NCBI RefSeq assembly: GCF_900143215.1
Contig: NZ_FRDM01000001.1
Location: forward strand, 62,001 to 126,000
Direction of reading: 5' to 3'
Length of the DNA stretch: 64,000 bases
Origin: Geodermatophilus obscurus
GTDB lineage: Bacteria > Actinomycetota > Actinomycetes > Mycobacteriales > Geodermatophilaceae
In this document: positions 9,218 to 18,034 of the stretch, piece by piece
Numbering within the stretch: the first letter of the stretch is position 1
Layout: the number at the start of each line of letters is the position of its first letter
Notes under the pieces: model-generated
What the model was told of the DNA's origin: nothing
What the model saw: the letters and a program-made list of their open reading frames with translations, nothing else
Database searches by the model: none
Translations under genes and position numbers: made by a program

Positions 9218-9286
9218 TTGATCATGGGGTCGGTGCCGGCGACACGCGCGGACACGCGGCTCCGGGCAGCAGCACCCCCATGATGG
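9218..9286. repeat. Palindromic repeat B, copy 1
   Basis: An imperfect palindrome begins TTGATCATGGGGTCGGTGCCG and ends CCCCATGAT, with the complementary ends about 68 bp apart. The central GACACGCGCGGACACGC also folds on itself. A related element with better ends lies at 44528-44597. Both are intergenic, close to a minus-strand transcription unit. Confidence 0.65.
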
Positions 9287-9420
9287 ACGTCGCCACGGTG
9301 CCGGAGTCGGACGGCCGTGGGCCGGCGGTCGAGGGGCCGGCGCGGCGCGCCGTCCAGGACGACGACCCCACCCGGCCGTCCACCGCTCCGGAGCTGCACG
9401 TCGCCCTGGGCCGGCCCGAG

Positions 9421-9501
9421 TGCGGGAGGCGGGAGTCGAACCCGCACGCCCGGAGGCACCAGATCCTAAGTCTGGCGTGGCTGCCGTTACACCACTCCCG
9501 C
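9421..9501 (-). tRNA. tRNA-Leu (anticodon UAG)
   Basis: Read on the minus strand, the 81-nt gene starts GCGGGAGTGGTGTAAC. It has a 7-bp acceptor stem (GCGGGAG with CTCCCGC), an anticodon stem CCAGA/TCTGG around the loop CTTAGGA (anticodon TAG), a short variable arm typical of a class II tRNA, and the T arm GCGGGTTCGACTCCCGC. The 3-prime CCA is not encoded. It reads CUA codons. Confidence 0.95.
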
Positions 9502-9590
9502 GTGGACACAGAGTATGAGGAGCAGCCCGTGCGGGTGGCCCCCGGCCGACGGACGCGCCCTCTCCGGCGACGTCTGGCAGGCTGTCGCCC

Positions 9591-9821
9591 GTGCCTCGCG
9601 ACCCTCGACAGATCCAGCTGGAGATCGACGCCGCCCGGGAGTCCCTCGCGGCGACCCTGGACCAGCTGGCCTACCGGAGCAGCCCGCAGCGCCTGAAGTC
9701 GCAGGGCCAGGCCGCCGTCCAGCAGTTCCTGCAGACGCCGGTGGGCATGGCGGCGGTCGGCGCGGTCGGCCTGCTCATGACCCTCGTCCTGGTCCAGAAG
9801 GTCCGGCACCGCAACGACTGA
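9591..9821 (+). CDS. DUF3618 membrane-anchored small protein
   Basis: This 76-residue protein fits DUF3618: an N-terminal helix IQLEIDAARESLAATLDQLAYR followed by one C-terminal membrane segment (about 51-68) and a basic end, VQKVRHRND. The function is unknown; in many actinobacteria it is associated with envelope proteins of the DUF3618/phage-holin group. The GTG lies 7 bases after CAGGCT, similar to other leaderless starts here. It is followed one base later by the DUF427 gene. Confidence 0.8.
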   Translation: MPRDPRQIQLEIDAARESLAATLDQLAYRSSPQRLKSQGQAAVQQFLQTPVGMAAVGAVGLLMTLVLVQKVRHRND

Positions 9822-9822
9822 C

Positions 9823-10320
9823 GTGCGGCACCCCCACCCCGACCCCGTCGGCCCGGGCCAGGAGTCGGTCTGGGACTACCCCCGCCCACCCTCGGCCGAG
9901 GTCACGGGGCGGCGGGTCGTCGTCGAGCTCGGCGGCCGGGTCGTGGCGAGCACCGACCGTGCCGTGCGCGTCTGCGAGACCAGCCACCCGCCGGTCTACT
10001 ACGTGCCGCGCGAGGACGTCGCCGAGGGCGTGCTGCAGCGCGCGTCCGGCAGCTCGTGGTGCGAGTGGAAGGGTGCGGCCACCTACTGGGACGCCGTCGT
10101 CGACGGGCGGCGCTTCCCGTCCGTGGGCTGGTCCTACGAGGACCCGGTGGACCGTTACGCGCACCTGCGCGGCGCAGTCGCCTTCTACCCGAGCCGGGTG
10201 GACCGCGCGCTCGTCGACGGCGAGACCGTGCGCGCGCAGGCCGGTGACTTCTACGGCGGCTGGATCACCGACGAGGTCGTCGGCCCGTTCAAGGGCGAGC
10301 CGGGCACCCGGGGCTGGTGA
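9823..10320 (+). CDS. DUF427 domain protein
   Basis: This 165-residue protein belongs to DUF427, a small beta-barrel family of unknown activity. The core shows VVVELGGRVVASTDRAVRV, the SHPPVYYVPREDV motif and the cysteine-containing SSWCEWKGAATYWDAV stretch. It starts with GTG one base after the stop of the DUF3618 gene, so the two are probably cotranscribed. It ends 4 bp before the convergent TetR gene. Confidence 0.85.
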   Translation: MRHPHPDPVGPGQESVWDYPRPPSAEVTGRRVVVELGGRVVASTDRAVRVCETSHPPVYYVPREDVAEGVLQRASGSSWCEWKGAATYWDAVVDGRRFPSVGWSYEDPVDRYAHLRGAVAFYPSRVDRALVDGETVRAQAGDFYGGWITDEVVGPFKGEPGTRGW

Positions 10321-10324
10321 TCCC

Positions 10325-10951
10325 TCAGGCGGTCGGCCCGCAGTTCGCCCGGAGCAGTGGCAGCGCGACGTCTCTCAGCACCTCGTCGGCGTAGTCCCGG
10401 GTGACGGGGTGGCCGGTGATCAGCCACCGCTGGACCAGCGGAGCCATCAAGGCTTCGGCGGTCACCGTGCCGGCCAGGCCCGGGCGCAGCTCACCCCGCG
10501 CCTCGGCGCGGGCGAAGAGCTGCTCGAACGCGCGCCGCCAGACCCCGACCGGGCCGTCGCCGAAGGCCTCCTCCAGCGCCGGGTGGTGCGGCACGGTGGA
10601 CAGCAGCGCCCGCGTGGCGGCGCCCATGGGCCCGTTGACCACGTCGACGATGGCGTGCAGCACCTCCCGGAGGTCGCCCTCGAGCGACCCGGTGTCCGCC
10701 GGGATGACCGTCCTGTTGTTCAGTTCGGTGATGGTGTCGGCCACGAGGTCCTGCTTGGTGCGCCAGCGGCGGTAGATGGTCGCCTTGCCGACGCCGGCCT
10801 CCGCGGCCACCGCGTCCATGGTCAGCGCGCCGTACCCGACCTCGGCCAGCAGGCGCAGGATGGCCGCCCGGATCACGCCGTCCCGGCTCGGGTCCCGGGG
10901 GCGCCCACCGCGCGAGGAACGCACCGGCCCGGCCTCTTGCACAAGCACCAT
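10325..10951 (-). CDS. TetR/AcrR family regulator
   Basis: This 208-residue transcription factor has an N-terminal helix-turn-helix at about residues 22-68, with the recognition region AAEAGVGKATIYRRWRTKQDL. It has a C-terminal ligand domain of the TetR_C_11 kind (GAATRALLSTVPHHPALEEAF). The gene closely resembles the second TetR at 48460-49083. No divergent transporter or enzyme is adjacent; the next gene upstream encodes an EAL protein on the opposite strand. The ATG lies 6 bases after TAAGGT, implying a leaderless message. Confidence 0.9.
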   Translation of the reverse strand: MVLVQEAGPVRSSRGGRPRDPSRDGVIRAAILRLLAEVGYGALTMDAVAAEAGVGKATIYRRWRTKQDLVADTITELNNRTVIPADTGSLEGDLREVLHAIVDVVNGPMGAATRALLSTVPHHPALEEAFGDGPVGVWRRAFEQLFARAEARGELRPGLAGTVTAEALMAPLVQRWLITGHPVTRDYADEVLRDVALPLLRANCGPTA

Positions 10952-10957
10952 GAGTTG

Positions 10958-10963
10958 ACCTTA
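10958..10963 (-). promoter_or_regulatory. -10 box of the tetR gene
   Basis: TAAGGT on the minus strand lies 6 bases before the ATG. The overlapping sequence CTTGAATGTCTAAG is a weak inverted repeat and could be an operator for autoregulation. Confidence 0.4.
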
Positions 10964-11001
10964 GACATTCAAGTGAGCGCCGACGACAGTTCTGGGACTG
11001 C

Positions 11002-12195
11002 ATGTCGCCGCAATTAGTGCCCTTGCACTACGCTCACCGGCCGCGTGCGCCAGGAGGACCGACCGCGCGCCTCTCCGCTCCGGTTGTGCGCCTCGGTCAT
11101 CCTCGTGCGGTGGCGAGCACCGATGGACGACTCCGGCGCCGGGAGTACTGGCACCTGCCCGGCCGGGCCACCCGGGTCCTGCTGGCGACCTCCGACGCGC
11201 ACCTGCTCGCCGAGGTGGCGCGGACGGCGCGGGCGCTGGGGCTGGCGGTGTCGATCGCGCCGGACCTGCTCGACCTCGACGACGAGGACGGCGGCCGCGG
11301 CGTCGACCGGTTGTTCCGCCGGCTCGCCCGGGAGCTGACGACGGCCGAGGCCGAGGACCTCCGGGTGGCCACCGACCCGCCGGACGGGGGACCGGCCCTG
11401 GCCGCGCGGCTGCTCACCGCCCCCACGCTGGCCGTGGAACTGGCCCGCCGCGGGGTCACCGCGGAGATCGGCCTGCTGGCCGAGGCCGAGTTGTGGTCGG
11501 TGTACCAGCCGATCGTCCGGCTCGACGACCGCACCGTCGTCGCGCAGGAGGCGCTGCTGCGCGGAACGGTCGACGGTCGCGAGGTGGGCGGCGAGGACCT
11601 CTTCTTCGTCGCCGAGTCGGCCGGCTGGCTGCCGCGGCTGGACCGCATCGGCCGCGAGTCGGCGATCACGGGCGCGGCCCCCTGGCTCGGGGACGCCGAC
11701 CTCTACGTCAACTCCGACCCGGCGTCGGTGCACCGGCCGGAGGTCAGCCTGGCCGGCACCGGGCAGGCGCTGCGCGACGCCGGCATCGACCCGTCCCGGC
11801 TGGTCGTCGAGGTGGGCGAGGTGTCCGCCGTCCGGGACCGCGGGCACCTGTTCTCGGTGCTCGAGCACCACCGCTCGCTGGGCTGGCGGGTGGCGCTGGA
11901 CGACGTCGCGGCGGGCTGGTCGAGCCGCTCGCTGATGGCCACCGTCCGCCCGGACGTCGTCAAGCTGGGCCGGGCGCTGGTGCAGGCCCTGCCCGACGGG
12001 GGAGCACGCACCATGGTCCGCTCGGTGATCGAGGCCGCGCACACCCTGGGCGCCCAGGTCGTGGCCGAGGGCGTGGAGACCGAGCGGATCGCCGACGAGG
12101 TGACCCGGCTCGGCGCCGACCTGGGTCAGGGCTGGCTGTTCGGCCGCCCCGTGCCGCCGCCGGTGGCGCGGGTCAGTGCAGGCCCCAGCCGGTGA
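11002..12195 (+). CDS. EAL domain protein (cyclic-di-GMP phosphodiesterase-like)
   Basis: The C-terminal 240 residues form an EAL domain. Key positions are kept: QEALLR (EALLR), VNSDP (Asn ligand), VVEVGE, the DDVAAGWSS version of DDFGTGYSS, PDVVKLGR (catalytic Lys), VVAEGVET and GQGWLFGRP. The metal aspartates are therefore present, but the loop-6 region is altered, so activity on cyclic-di-GMP is likely but not certain. The N-terminal 140 residues have no recognised domain. There is no GGDEF partner. The start is uncertain: ATG 11002 is given, while GTG 11086 or 11110 are possible. The stop overlaps the convergent phosphatase gene by 23 bp. Confidence 0.82.
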   Translation: MSPQLVPLHYAHRPRAPGGPTARLSAPVVRLGHPRAVASTDGRLRRREYWHLPGRATRVLLATSDAHLLAEVARTARALGLAVSIAPDLLDLDDEDGGRGVDRLFRRLARELTTAEAEDLRVATDPPDGGPALAARLLTAPTLAVELARRGVTAEIGLLAEAELWSVYQPIVRLDDRTVVAQEALLRGTVDGREVGGEDLFFVAESAGWLPRLDRIGRESAITGAAPWLGDADLYVNSDPASVHRPEVSLAGTGQALRDAGIDPSRLVVEVGEVSAVRDRGHLFSVLEHHRSLGWRVALDDVAAGWSSRSLMATVRPDVVKLGRALVQALPDGGARTMVRSVIEAAHTLGAQVVAEGVETERIADEVTRLGADLGQGWLFGRPVPPPVARVSAGPSR

Positions 12196-12754
12196 GCGCC
12201 GGGCGGGCGTGCTCGTGCCCGAGGACGCCGTAGGAGCCCGCCGGCAGCGCGAACAGGGCCCCGGCCGCGGGCTCGAGCCGCAGCCAGCGGGCGGTGAGGA
12301 TGCGCAGCACGTGCCCGTGGGCGATCAGCACCACGTCGCCGTCCTCCAGCAGCGGCCGGGCGCGGTCGAGCACCCGGTCCACCCGAGCGCCGACGTCCTG
12401 CAGGGTCTCGCCGGGTGTCGCCCCGGGGATGGTGCCGTCGACCCACACCGACCAGGTGCGGCCCATCTCCTCGCTGATCTCGGCCGTCGTCCGCCCCTCG
12501 TAGCCGCCGTAGTCGATCTCCACGAGGTCCTCGTCGGTGGCGGTCGGCGTGAGCCCGGCCAGCTCGGCGGTCCGCCGCGCCCGCAGCCGGGGGCTCACCC
12601 ACACGGCCGCGAACCTGCGGTCCCCGAACTCGCCGCGCAGCCGGCGGGCCTGTTCCTCGCCCTCGGGCAGCAGTGGCAGGTCGGTGACGCTGGTGTGCTG
12701 GCCGCTGAGGCTCCACTCGGTCTGCCCGTGCCGGAGCACCACGATCTCGCCCAT
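12173..12754 (-). CDS. Histidine phosphatase family protein
   Basis: This 193-residue phosphoglycerate mutase-like phosphatase has the catalytic RHG motif in VVLRHGQTEW at residues 5-14. The second histidine is in LIAHGHVLRIL, and the acidic region ATDEDLVEIDYGGYEGRT is also present. Substrates of this group include sugar phosphates and other phosphomonoesters; the substrate here is unknown. The ATG is preceded by GAGGAGG at good spacing, which fixes the start. It is convergent with the EAL gene and divergent from the aldo/keto reductase. Confidence 0.9.
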   Translation of the reverse strand: MGEIVVLRHGQTEWSLSGQHTSVTDLPLLPEGEEQARRLRGEFGDRRFAAVWVSPRLRARRTAELAGLTPTATDEDLVEIDYGGYEGRTTAEISEEMGRTWSVWVDGTIPGATPGETLQDVGARVDRVLDRARPLLEDGDVVLIAHGHVLRILTARWLRLEPAAGALFALPAGSYGVLGHEHARPALTGWGLH

Positions 12755-12873
12755 GGGCCCTCCTCGCTGTGTGTCGGCGGTCACATCCTGGAAGAGCAAC
12801 GCCCGGTGCGGGCGCTGCCGCGCACGACGGACCCCGTGGCGCCCGGCCGCGGGCCGACCCCTGCGGAGGCAGC

Positions 12874-13728
12874 ATGACCACGGTCGCGCCCAGTGACACC
12901 TTCTCGATCGGCGGGGACCTGCCCGTCCACCGCCTCGGCTACGGCGCCATGCAGCTGCCCGGCCCGGGCGTGTGGGGCGAGCCGGCCGACCCGGACAACG
13001 CCCGCCGCGTCGTCCGCGCCGCCGTCGACCAGGGGGTCGACTTCGTCGACACCGCCGACTCCTACGGCCCGGTGGTCAGCGAGCGGATCATCGCCGAGGC
13101 GCTGCACCCCTACCCGGAGGGCCTGGTCATCGCGACGAAGGCCGGCCTGACCCGGCAGGGCCCGGGCATCTGGACGCCGGTCGGCCGCCCGGCCTACCTC
13201 AAGCAGCAGGTCGAGCTGTCGCTGCGCACGCTGCGGCTGGAGCGCATCGACCTCATCCAGCTGCACCGCATCGACGCCGAGGTGCCGCTGGCCGACCAGC
13301 TCGGCGCCTTCAAGGAGCTGCAGCAGGAGGGCAAGGTCCGCCACATCGGCGTCTCGGAGGTCTCGGTGGCCGAGCTGGAGGAGGCCCGCTCGATCGTCGA
13401 CGTCGTCAGCGTGCAGAACCTCTACAACCTGACCAACCGCCAGTCGCAGGACGTCCTCGACCACGCCACAGAGCACGGCATCGGGTTCATCCCGTGGTTC
13501 CCGATCGCGACCGGGGACCTGGCCGCGCCGGACAGCCCGGTCGCCGACATCGCCCGCGAGCTCGACGCCACGCCGTCCCAGGTGGCGCTGGCCTGGCTGC
13601 TGCACACGTCGCCGGTCGTGCTGCCCATCCCGGGCACCAAGTCCGTCGAGCACCTGACCGAGAACCTGGGCGCGGCCCGGTTGCGCCTCTCCGACGAGGA
13701 CATGGCCCGCCTGGACGCGCTCGCCTGA
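12874..13728 (+). CDS. Aldo/keto reductase
   Basis: This 284-residue NADPH-dependent oxidoreductase has a TIM-barrel with the expected tetrad: FVDTADSYGP (Asp and Tyr), VIATKAGL (Lys) and LIQLHRID (His). The cofactor segment PIPGTKSVEHLTENLGA is near the C-terminus. It resembles the actinobacterial group related to pyridoxal reductases and oxidoreductases of unknown substrate. GGAGG lies 5-9 bases before the ATG. It appears to be a single-gene unit between the phosphatase and the convergent STAS gene. Confidence 0.92.
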   Translation: MTTVAPSDTFSIGGDLPVHRLGYGAMQLPGPGVWGEPADPDNARRVVRAAVDQGVDFVDTADSYGPVVSERIIAEALHPYPEGLVIATKAGLTRQGPGIWTPVGRPAYLKQQVELSLRTLRLERIDLIQLHRIDAEVPLADQLGAFKELQQEGKVRHIGVSEVSVAELEEARSIVDVVSVQNLYNLTNRQSQDVLDHATEHGIGFIPWFPIATGDLAAPDSPVADIARELDATPSQVALAWLLHTSPVVLPIPGTKSVEHLTENLGAARLRLSDEDMARLDALA

Positions 13729-13784
13729 AGGCCTCGGCAGGGTCCCGCCGTCCCGCCACCCGTCGCGGGTCCGGGGCGGGGCCG

Positions 13785-14264
13785 CTAGCGCCAGCGGCGC
13801 AGCGAGCCGGGCCGCGGTCGGCGTCGGCCCGGCCGCTCCTCGGCGCGCCGGGCGTGCCGTCCCTGGTACGGCAGGGCCGCGCGGCGCACCGGGGACGGGG
13901 TGCGGGGCGAGGTCAGCGGTGCGGCGGGACGCGGGTCCCCGGCGTCCACGGGTCCGTCCAGCTCCAGCCGCTCCCCGAACCCGGCGGAGCGGACGAGGCG
14001 GCGGGTCGCCGCGGGGGCGCCCACGATGCGACAGCGCCGGCCGGCCGGGACCAGCGCGTCGCTGAACACGGCCAGCACCTGCAGGCCCGAGCAGTCGCGG
14101 AAGCAGGCGCCGGCGACGTCCACGACCACCGCGCCGCGCCCGCCGACCGCAGCCTCCTGCAGGGTCCTGGTGAGCCGCGCAGCGGCCACCACGTCGACGT
14201 CGCCGGTCAGCCGGACGACGACCTGGTCGGGAGCGTGGACGACGGTGGTCTGCAGGTGCGGCAC
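13785..14264 (-). CDS. STAS domain protein (anti-anti-sigma factor-like)
   Basis: The first 105 of 159 residues form a STAS domain: VVRLTGDVDVVAAARL, then the phosphorylation-site loop VDVAGACFRDCSGLQVL with its conserved Ser. Such proteins bind anti-sigma kinases of the RsbW type and release sigma factors after a PP2C phosphatase removes a phosphate. The last 55 residues are Arg/Pro-rich and probably disordered. No RsbW-like kinase is encoded in the window, although a PP2C-type phosphatase fused to a phytochrome lies 20 kb away. The start could also be GTG 14291. Confidence 0.8.
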   Translation of the reverse strand: MPHLQTTVVHAPDQVVVRLTGDVDVVAAARLTRTLQEAAVGGRGAVVVDVAGACFRDCSGLQVLAVFSDALVPAGRRCRIVGAPAATRRLVRSAGFGERLELDGPVDAGDPRPAAPLTSPRTPSPVRRAALPYQGRHARRAEERPGRRRPRPGSLRRWR

Positions 14265-14432
14265 GGGTACCTCGGCAGGGATGTGCTGCACCGCCAGCGG
14301 TTTCGGGCGGCGTCCCGACGCTAGCGCCGCAACGCCGGTGACGACAAACGGTACTCGCACGGTTGCGCAGCGCGGTCTGCGGCGCCGGGGACCGCTGCGG
14401 CGGCCGGGCGGAACGCGCGGCACCATGGTGGC

Positions 14433-15587
14433 GTGGACGCCGAGGACTTCCGCCAGGTCAGGGACGCCGTCCGGCAGCTCGTGCGGGAGGTGGTCATCCC
14501 GCTCGAGGAGCGCATCGAGGACGAGGACCGCATCCCCGACGAGCTGCGCGCGCGGGCCGCCGAGATGGGCCTGTTCGGGTACGCGCTGCCCGAGGAGCAC
14601 GGCGGGCTCGGCGTCTCGATGGCCGAGGACGTCGAGCTGGCCTTCGAGTTCGGGTACACCACCCCGGCGTTCCGCTCGCTGTTCGGCACGAACAACGGCA
14701 TCGCCGGCCAGGTCATCGCGAAGTTCGGCAGCGACGAGCAGCAGAAGGCCTACCTGCCGCGGCTGGCGTCCGGAGAGCTGATCGGCTCCTTCGCGCTGAC
14801 CGAGGCCGAGGCCGGCTCGGACCCCGCGGGGCTGCGCACCACCGCCCGGCGGGACGGCGACGGCTGGGTGCTCAACGGCGCCAAGCGCTACATCACCAAC
14901 GCGCCGATCGCCGACCTGTTCGTCGTGTTCGCCCGCAGCGACCCGGCCGAGAAGGGCGGGCGTGGCATCTCCAGCTTCGTCGTCGACGCGAAGGCGCCCG
15001 GGGTCACCGTCGGGCCCAAGGACGAGAAGATGGGCCAGGCCGGCGCCTGGACCGCAGAGGTGTTCCTCGACGACGCCCGCGTGCCCGCCGACGCGCTCAT
15101 CGGCGAGGAGGGCCGCGGCTACGCCAAGGCGCTGACCGTGCTCTCCCGTGGCCGGCTGCACATCGCCGCGCTCTGCGTCGGGATGGCGCAGCGGGTGCTG
15201 GACGAGTCGGTGGCCTACGCCGCGACCGCGAAGCAGGGCGGCGCCCCGGTCGGTCGGTTCCAGCTGGTGCAGGCGCTGATCGCCGACACGCACGCCGAGC
15301 TGCTGGCCGGCCGGGCGATGGTCCGCGACGTCGCCGCCCGCTACGACACCGGCGAGGACACCGCGATCGGGCCGTCGTCGGCGAAGCTGTTCTGCACCGA
15401 GATGGTCGGCCGGGCCGTCGACCGCGCCGTGCAGGTGCACGGCGGCCTGGGCTACCTGCGGACGACGCCGGTCGAGCGCTTCTACCGCGATGCCCGGCTC
15501 TACCGGCTGTACGAGGGCACCAGCGAGGTGCAGCGGGTGATCATCGGTGGCGGGCTGCTGCGGGACGCCGGCATGCCGCGAGGCTGA
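14433..15587 (+). CDS. Acyl-CoA dehydrogenase
   Basis: This 384-residue FAD enzyme introduces the alpha-beta double bond in acyl-CoA thioesters. Segments visible are FALTEAEAGSDPAGLRTTA (substrate and FAD binding), YITNAPIADLFVVFAR, QVHGGLGYLR and the end LYEGTSEVQRVIIGG, in which E361 is the expected catalytic base. Length is typical. The gene stands alone. Electron transfer flavoprotein and other beta-oxidation genes are not adjacent. The exact acyl chain specificity cannot be read from the sequence. A short A-type sequence TGAGGAAGGCCCCTCC begins at its stop codon. Confidence 0.93.
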   Translation: MDAEDFRQVRDAVRQLVREVVIPLEERIEDEDRIPDELRARAAEMGLFGYALPEEHGGLGVSMAEDVELAFEFGYTTPAFRSLFGTNNGIAGQVIAKFGSDEQQKAYLPRLASGELIGSFALTEAEAGSDPAGLRTTARRDGDGWVLNGAKRYITNAPIADLFVVFARSDPAEKGGRGISSFVVDAKAPGVTVGPKDEKMGQAGAWTAEVFLDDARVPADALIGEEGRGYAKALTVLSRGRLHIAALCVGMAQRVLDESVAYAATAKQGGAPVGRFQLVQALIADTHAELLAGRAMVRDVAARYDTGEDTAIGPSSAKLFCTEMVGRAVDRAVQVHGGLGYLRTTPVERFYRDARLYRLYEGTSEVQRVIIGGGLLRDAGMPRG

Positions 15588-15624
15588 GGAAGGCCCCTCC
15601 TGTCTGCGCGGCGACCGCGGACCC

Positions 15625-16743
15625 TCAGGTCGCCCGGGGCCCGGGGACGTTGGCCGGATCGCCGGCGGGGTCGCGCTCGGGCCCGCCGGCCGGGCTCAGC
15701 AGCGCGCCGGGTGCACCCTCGCCGCGGCCCAGCGCGGCGACGAACTGGCGCAGCACGTCGTCGCCACGGTGGGCCGGCGTCCAGTCCAGCAGCCGGCCGG
15801 CGCGGCTGCTGTCCAGCGCCGGCGCCTGGGTGCCCAGGTCGAGCCAGCCGGGCTCGGTCGGCACGAGGTGGGCGTGGAAGGCGGCCGACAGCGCAGTCCG
15901 CAGCGCGATCGCCGGGACCGGCACCCGCACCGAGCCGAGGGCGCGGGCCAAGCCGTCGGCGTCGAACGTCGGCCCGGCGGCCAGGTTGAACGGCCCCCCG
16001 GCCCGGCGGTCCAGCATCGCCACCAGCGCGTCGGCGACGTCGTCGGCGTGCACGAACTGCACGCGCAAAGAAGGCAGCGGCAGCGGCAGCAGCCGGGCCA
16101 CCTGGCCGGGCAGCAGCCGGGCGGCGCCGAACAGCAGCGGCCCGAGGAAGTACCGGCCGATCTCGCTGCTGGCCTCCGGCTGCAGCACCAGCGTCGGCCG
16201 CACGACGGTCAGCGTCGTCCCCTGCCGGGAGCCGAGCAGCTCGCGGACCACCAGCTCGGCCTGGGACTTGTCGCGGCTGTACTGGGAACTCGGGATGCCG
16301 GTGACCGGCCAGTCCTCGGCGACCTCCCGGTCCCCGCCGCCGGCGGCGTAGGCGCCGACCGAGGACAGGTGCACGACGTGGCGCACGCCCGCGGCCGCGG
16401 CCGCGCGCGCCACCCGGCGGGTGCCCTCGACGTTGACGCGGTGCAACCGCTCCGGCTGCCGGCCCGGTTGGAGCGCCCAGGCCAGGTGGACGACGGCGTC
16501 GACGCCGTCGAGGAACCGGGTGAGCTCGTGCTCGCTGCGCGTCTCGCCGAGGTCGGCGAGGTGCCACCGGACGCCGTCGTAGGGGGCCAGGGACGGCGGC
16601 TGCCGCCGGGCCAGCCCCCGCACCTCCGCGACGCCGCCGCCGGGTGCGGTGAGCCGGCGCAACAGCGCCGTCCCCACGTTGCCACTGGCGCCGGTGACGG
16701 CGACCTTCAGGCCCTGCAGGCGGTCGCGGGTGGGTTCAGCCAT
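15625..16743 (-). CDS. NAD-dependent epimerase/dehydratase, extended SDR
   Basis: This 372-residue enzyme has the Rossmann motif VTGASGNVGTALL at residues 15-27, the active-site YSRDK (Tyr-x3-Lys) after LSSVGAYAAGG, and a downstream substrate domain. The substrate is unknown. The last 35 residues are Gly/Pro-rich. The ATG overlaps the end of the MFS gene by 8 bases. The operon order is ArsR regulator, MFS transporter, then this gene, so it may act on a compound that the transporter exports. Confidence 0.88.
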   Translation of the reverse strand: MAEPTRDRLQGLKVAVTGASGNVGTALLRRLTAPGGGVAEVRGLARRQPPSLAPYDGVRWHLADLGETRSEHELTRFLDGVDAVVHLAWALQPGRQPERLHRVNVEGTRRVARAAAAAGVRHVVHLSSVGAYAAGGGDREVAEDWPVTGIPSSQYSRDKSQAELVVRELLGSRQGTTLTVVRPTLVLQPEASSEIGRYFLGPLLFGAARLLPGQVARLLPLPLPSLRVQFVHADDVADALVAMLDRRAGGPFNLAAGPTFDADGLARALGSVRVPVPAIALRTALSAAFHAHLVPTEPGWLDLGTQAPALDSSRAGRLLDWTPAHRGDDVLRQFVAALGRGEGAPGALLSPAGGPERDPAGDPANVPGPRAT

Positions 16744-18034
16744 GTCCCGCCGCTACCCCCGTCGCGGCCGGTGTACCCGGCGTCTGCGGCCCGGAGTGCC
16801 GCGGGCGCAGCCGCAGGGACACCAGCGCGACGAGCAGCAGCGCCACGGCGGCCGCCCGGAACCCGGCCGGGGGCCCCACCGCCTCGACCAGGCGCGGCAC
16901 CAGCAGGCTGCCCCCCAGTGCTCCGACCATCAGCGCCAGCGACGAGGCCGACAGGGTGGTGGCGCGCTGCCCGCCGGTCACCTGCCCGTGGAGCAGCTGC
17001 TTCCACAGCGGCCACGCGGCCGCGTTGGCGACGTGGAAGACGGCGAACAGGCCGCCCAGCGCGAGGGGCCCGGCGACCGTCACGGCCGCGACGGCGAGCG
17101 CTCCGAGCACCGCCAGCCCGGTGGTCGCCGCCGCGACCGAGCCCCGGGCCAGCCGCTGGACGGCCGGCGCCAGCAGCGCGCCGAGCCCGGCCGCCGCGTA
17201 CGAGACCGCCATGACCACGCCGAAGACGGCGGCCCCCTCGGTGCGGCTGCCGGTGAGCTCGGCGACGTGCAAAGGGCCGAGCAGCTCCAGGGTGGTCAGC
17301 ACCGCCCCGACCAGCAGCGAGATGCCGAGCAGCCGCCGCAGCACCCGGTCCCGGGCGACCAGCCCGACGGTGGCCCGGACGACGACGGGGACCTCGGGCA
17401 GGCCCGCCCGCAGTGCGGCAGCGCCACTGCTCCGGGGAGCGCCCACCGGGACCACGAGCGCCGCCACCGCGACGACCGAGACCAGGGCGAGCGCGGCGGC
17501 CACCAGCAGCGGCAGGGCGAGCACCTCGCTGCTCCCGTCCCCGGCCAGCAGCGGCAGCAGGCCGCCGAGCACGGCGCCCAGGCACAGCCCCGCCCCGTCG
17601 GCCGCGCCCGCGCGGGACAGGCCGCGGGTGACGTCGGCGTCCGGGTCGGCGGCGCGGACGGCCTCGACGTACCAGGCCTCCAGCGGGCCGGAGTCCAGCG
17701 CCCGCCCGACGCCCTGGAGCGCCCACGCGAGCGCGAAGGCCGCGGTGCTGTCGGCGACGACCAGGAGCAGCAGCCCGGCGGTGGTCACCAGCCCGGCGAG
17801 GGCCAGCACCAGCCGGTGGCCGAGGGCGTCGGCCAGCCCGCCGGTGGGCAGCTCGAGGAGCAGGGTGACCACCGAGTAGACGGCGAGGACGACCCCGATG
17901 TCGGCGGGGGACAGGCCCCGGGCCGAGGCCAGCAGCACGGTCACCGGCGTACTCAGGCCGACCGGCAGCCAGCGCAGCGCGGTCAGCCCGACGTAGCGGC
18001 GGGTGGCCGTCCGGGCCGTCAGCGGGCGGCTCAC
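16736..18034 (-). CDS. MFS transporter
   Basis: This 432-residue protein has about 12 membrane helices and the MFS loop signature GGLADALGHRLVLALAG. The N-terminal SRPLTARTATRRYVGLTALRW and the charged central loop are typical of drug or metabolite exporters of the major facilitator superfamily. The GTG at 18034 overlaps the stop of the regulator gene as GTGA. The longer reading frame upstream lies inside that gene and was rejected. Translational coupling to the regulator suggests inducible efflux. Confidence 0.9.
   Translation of the reverse strand: MSRPLTARTATRRYVGLTALRWLPVGLSTPVTVLLASARGLSPADIGVVLAVYSVVTLLLELPTGGLADALGHRLVLALAGLVTTAGLLLLVVADSTAAFALAWALQGVGRALDSGPLEAWYVEAVRAADPDADVTRGLSRAGAADGAGLCLGAVLGGLLPLLAGDGSSEVLALPLLVAAALALVSVVAVAALVVPVGAPRSSGAAALRAGLPEVPVVVRATVGLVARDRVLRRLLGISLLVGAVLTTLELLGPLHVAELTGSRTEGAAVFGVVMAVSYAAAGLGALLAPAVQRLARGSVAAATTGLAVLGALAVAAVTVAGPLALGGLFAVFHVANAAAWPLWKQLLHGQVTGGQRATTLSASSLALMVGALGGSLLVPRLVEAVGPPAGFRAAAVALLLVALVSLRLRPRHSGPQTPGTPAATGVAAGHG

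Noticed and set aside
13785..15440. Minus-strand frame of 551 codons
   Set aside because: Only its last 160 codons (the STAS protein) make sense; the rest is antisense to the acyl-CoA dehydrogenase gene.
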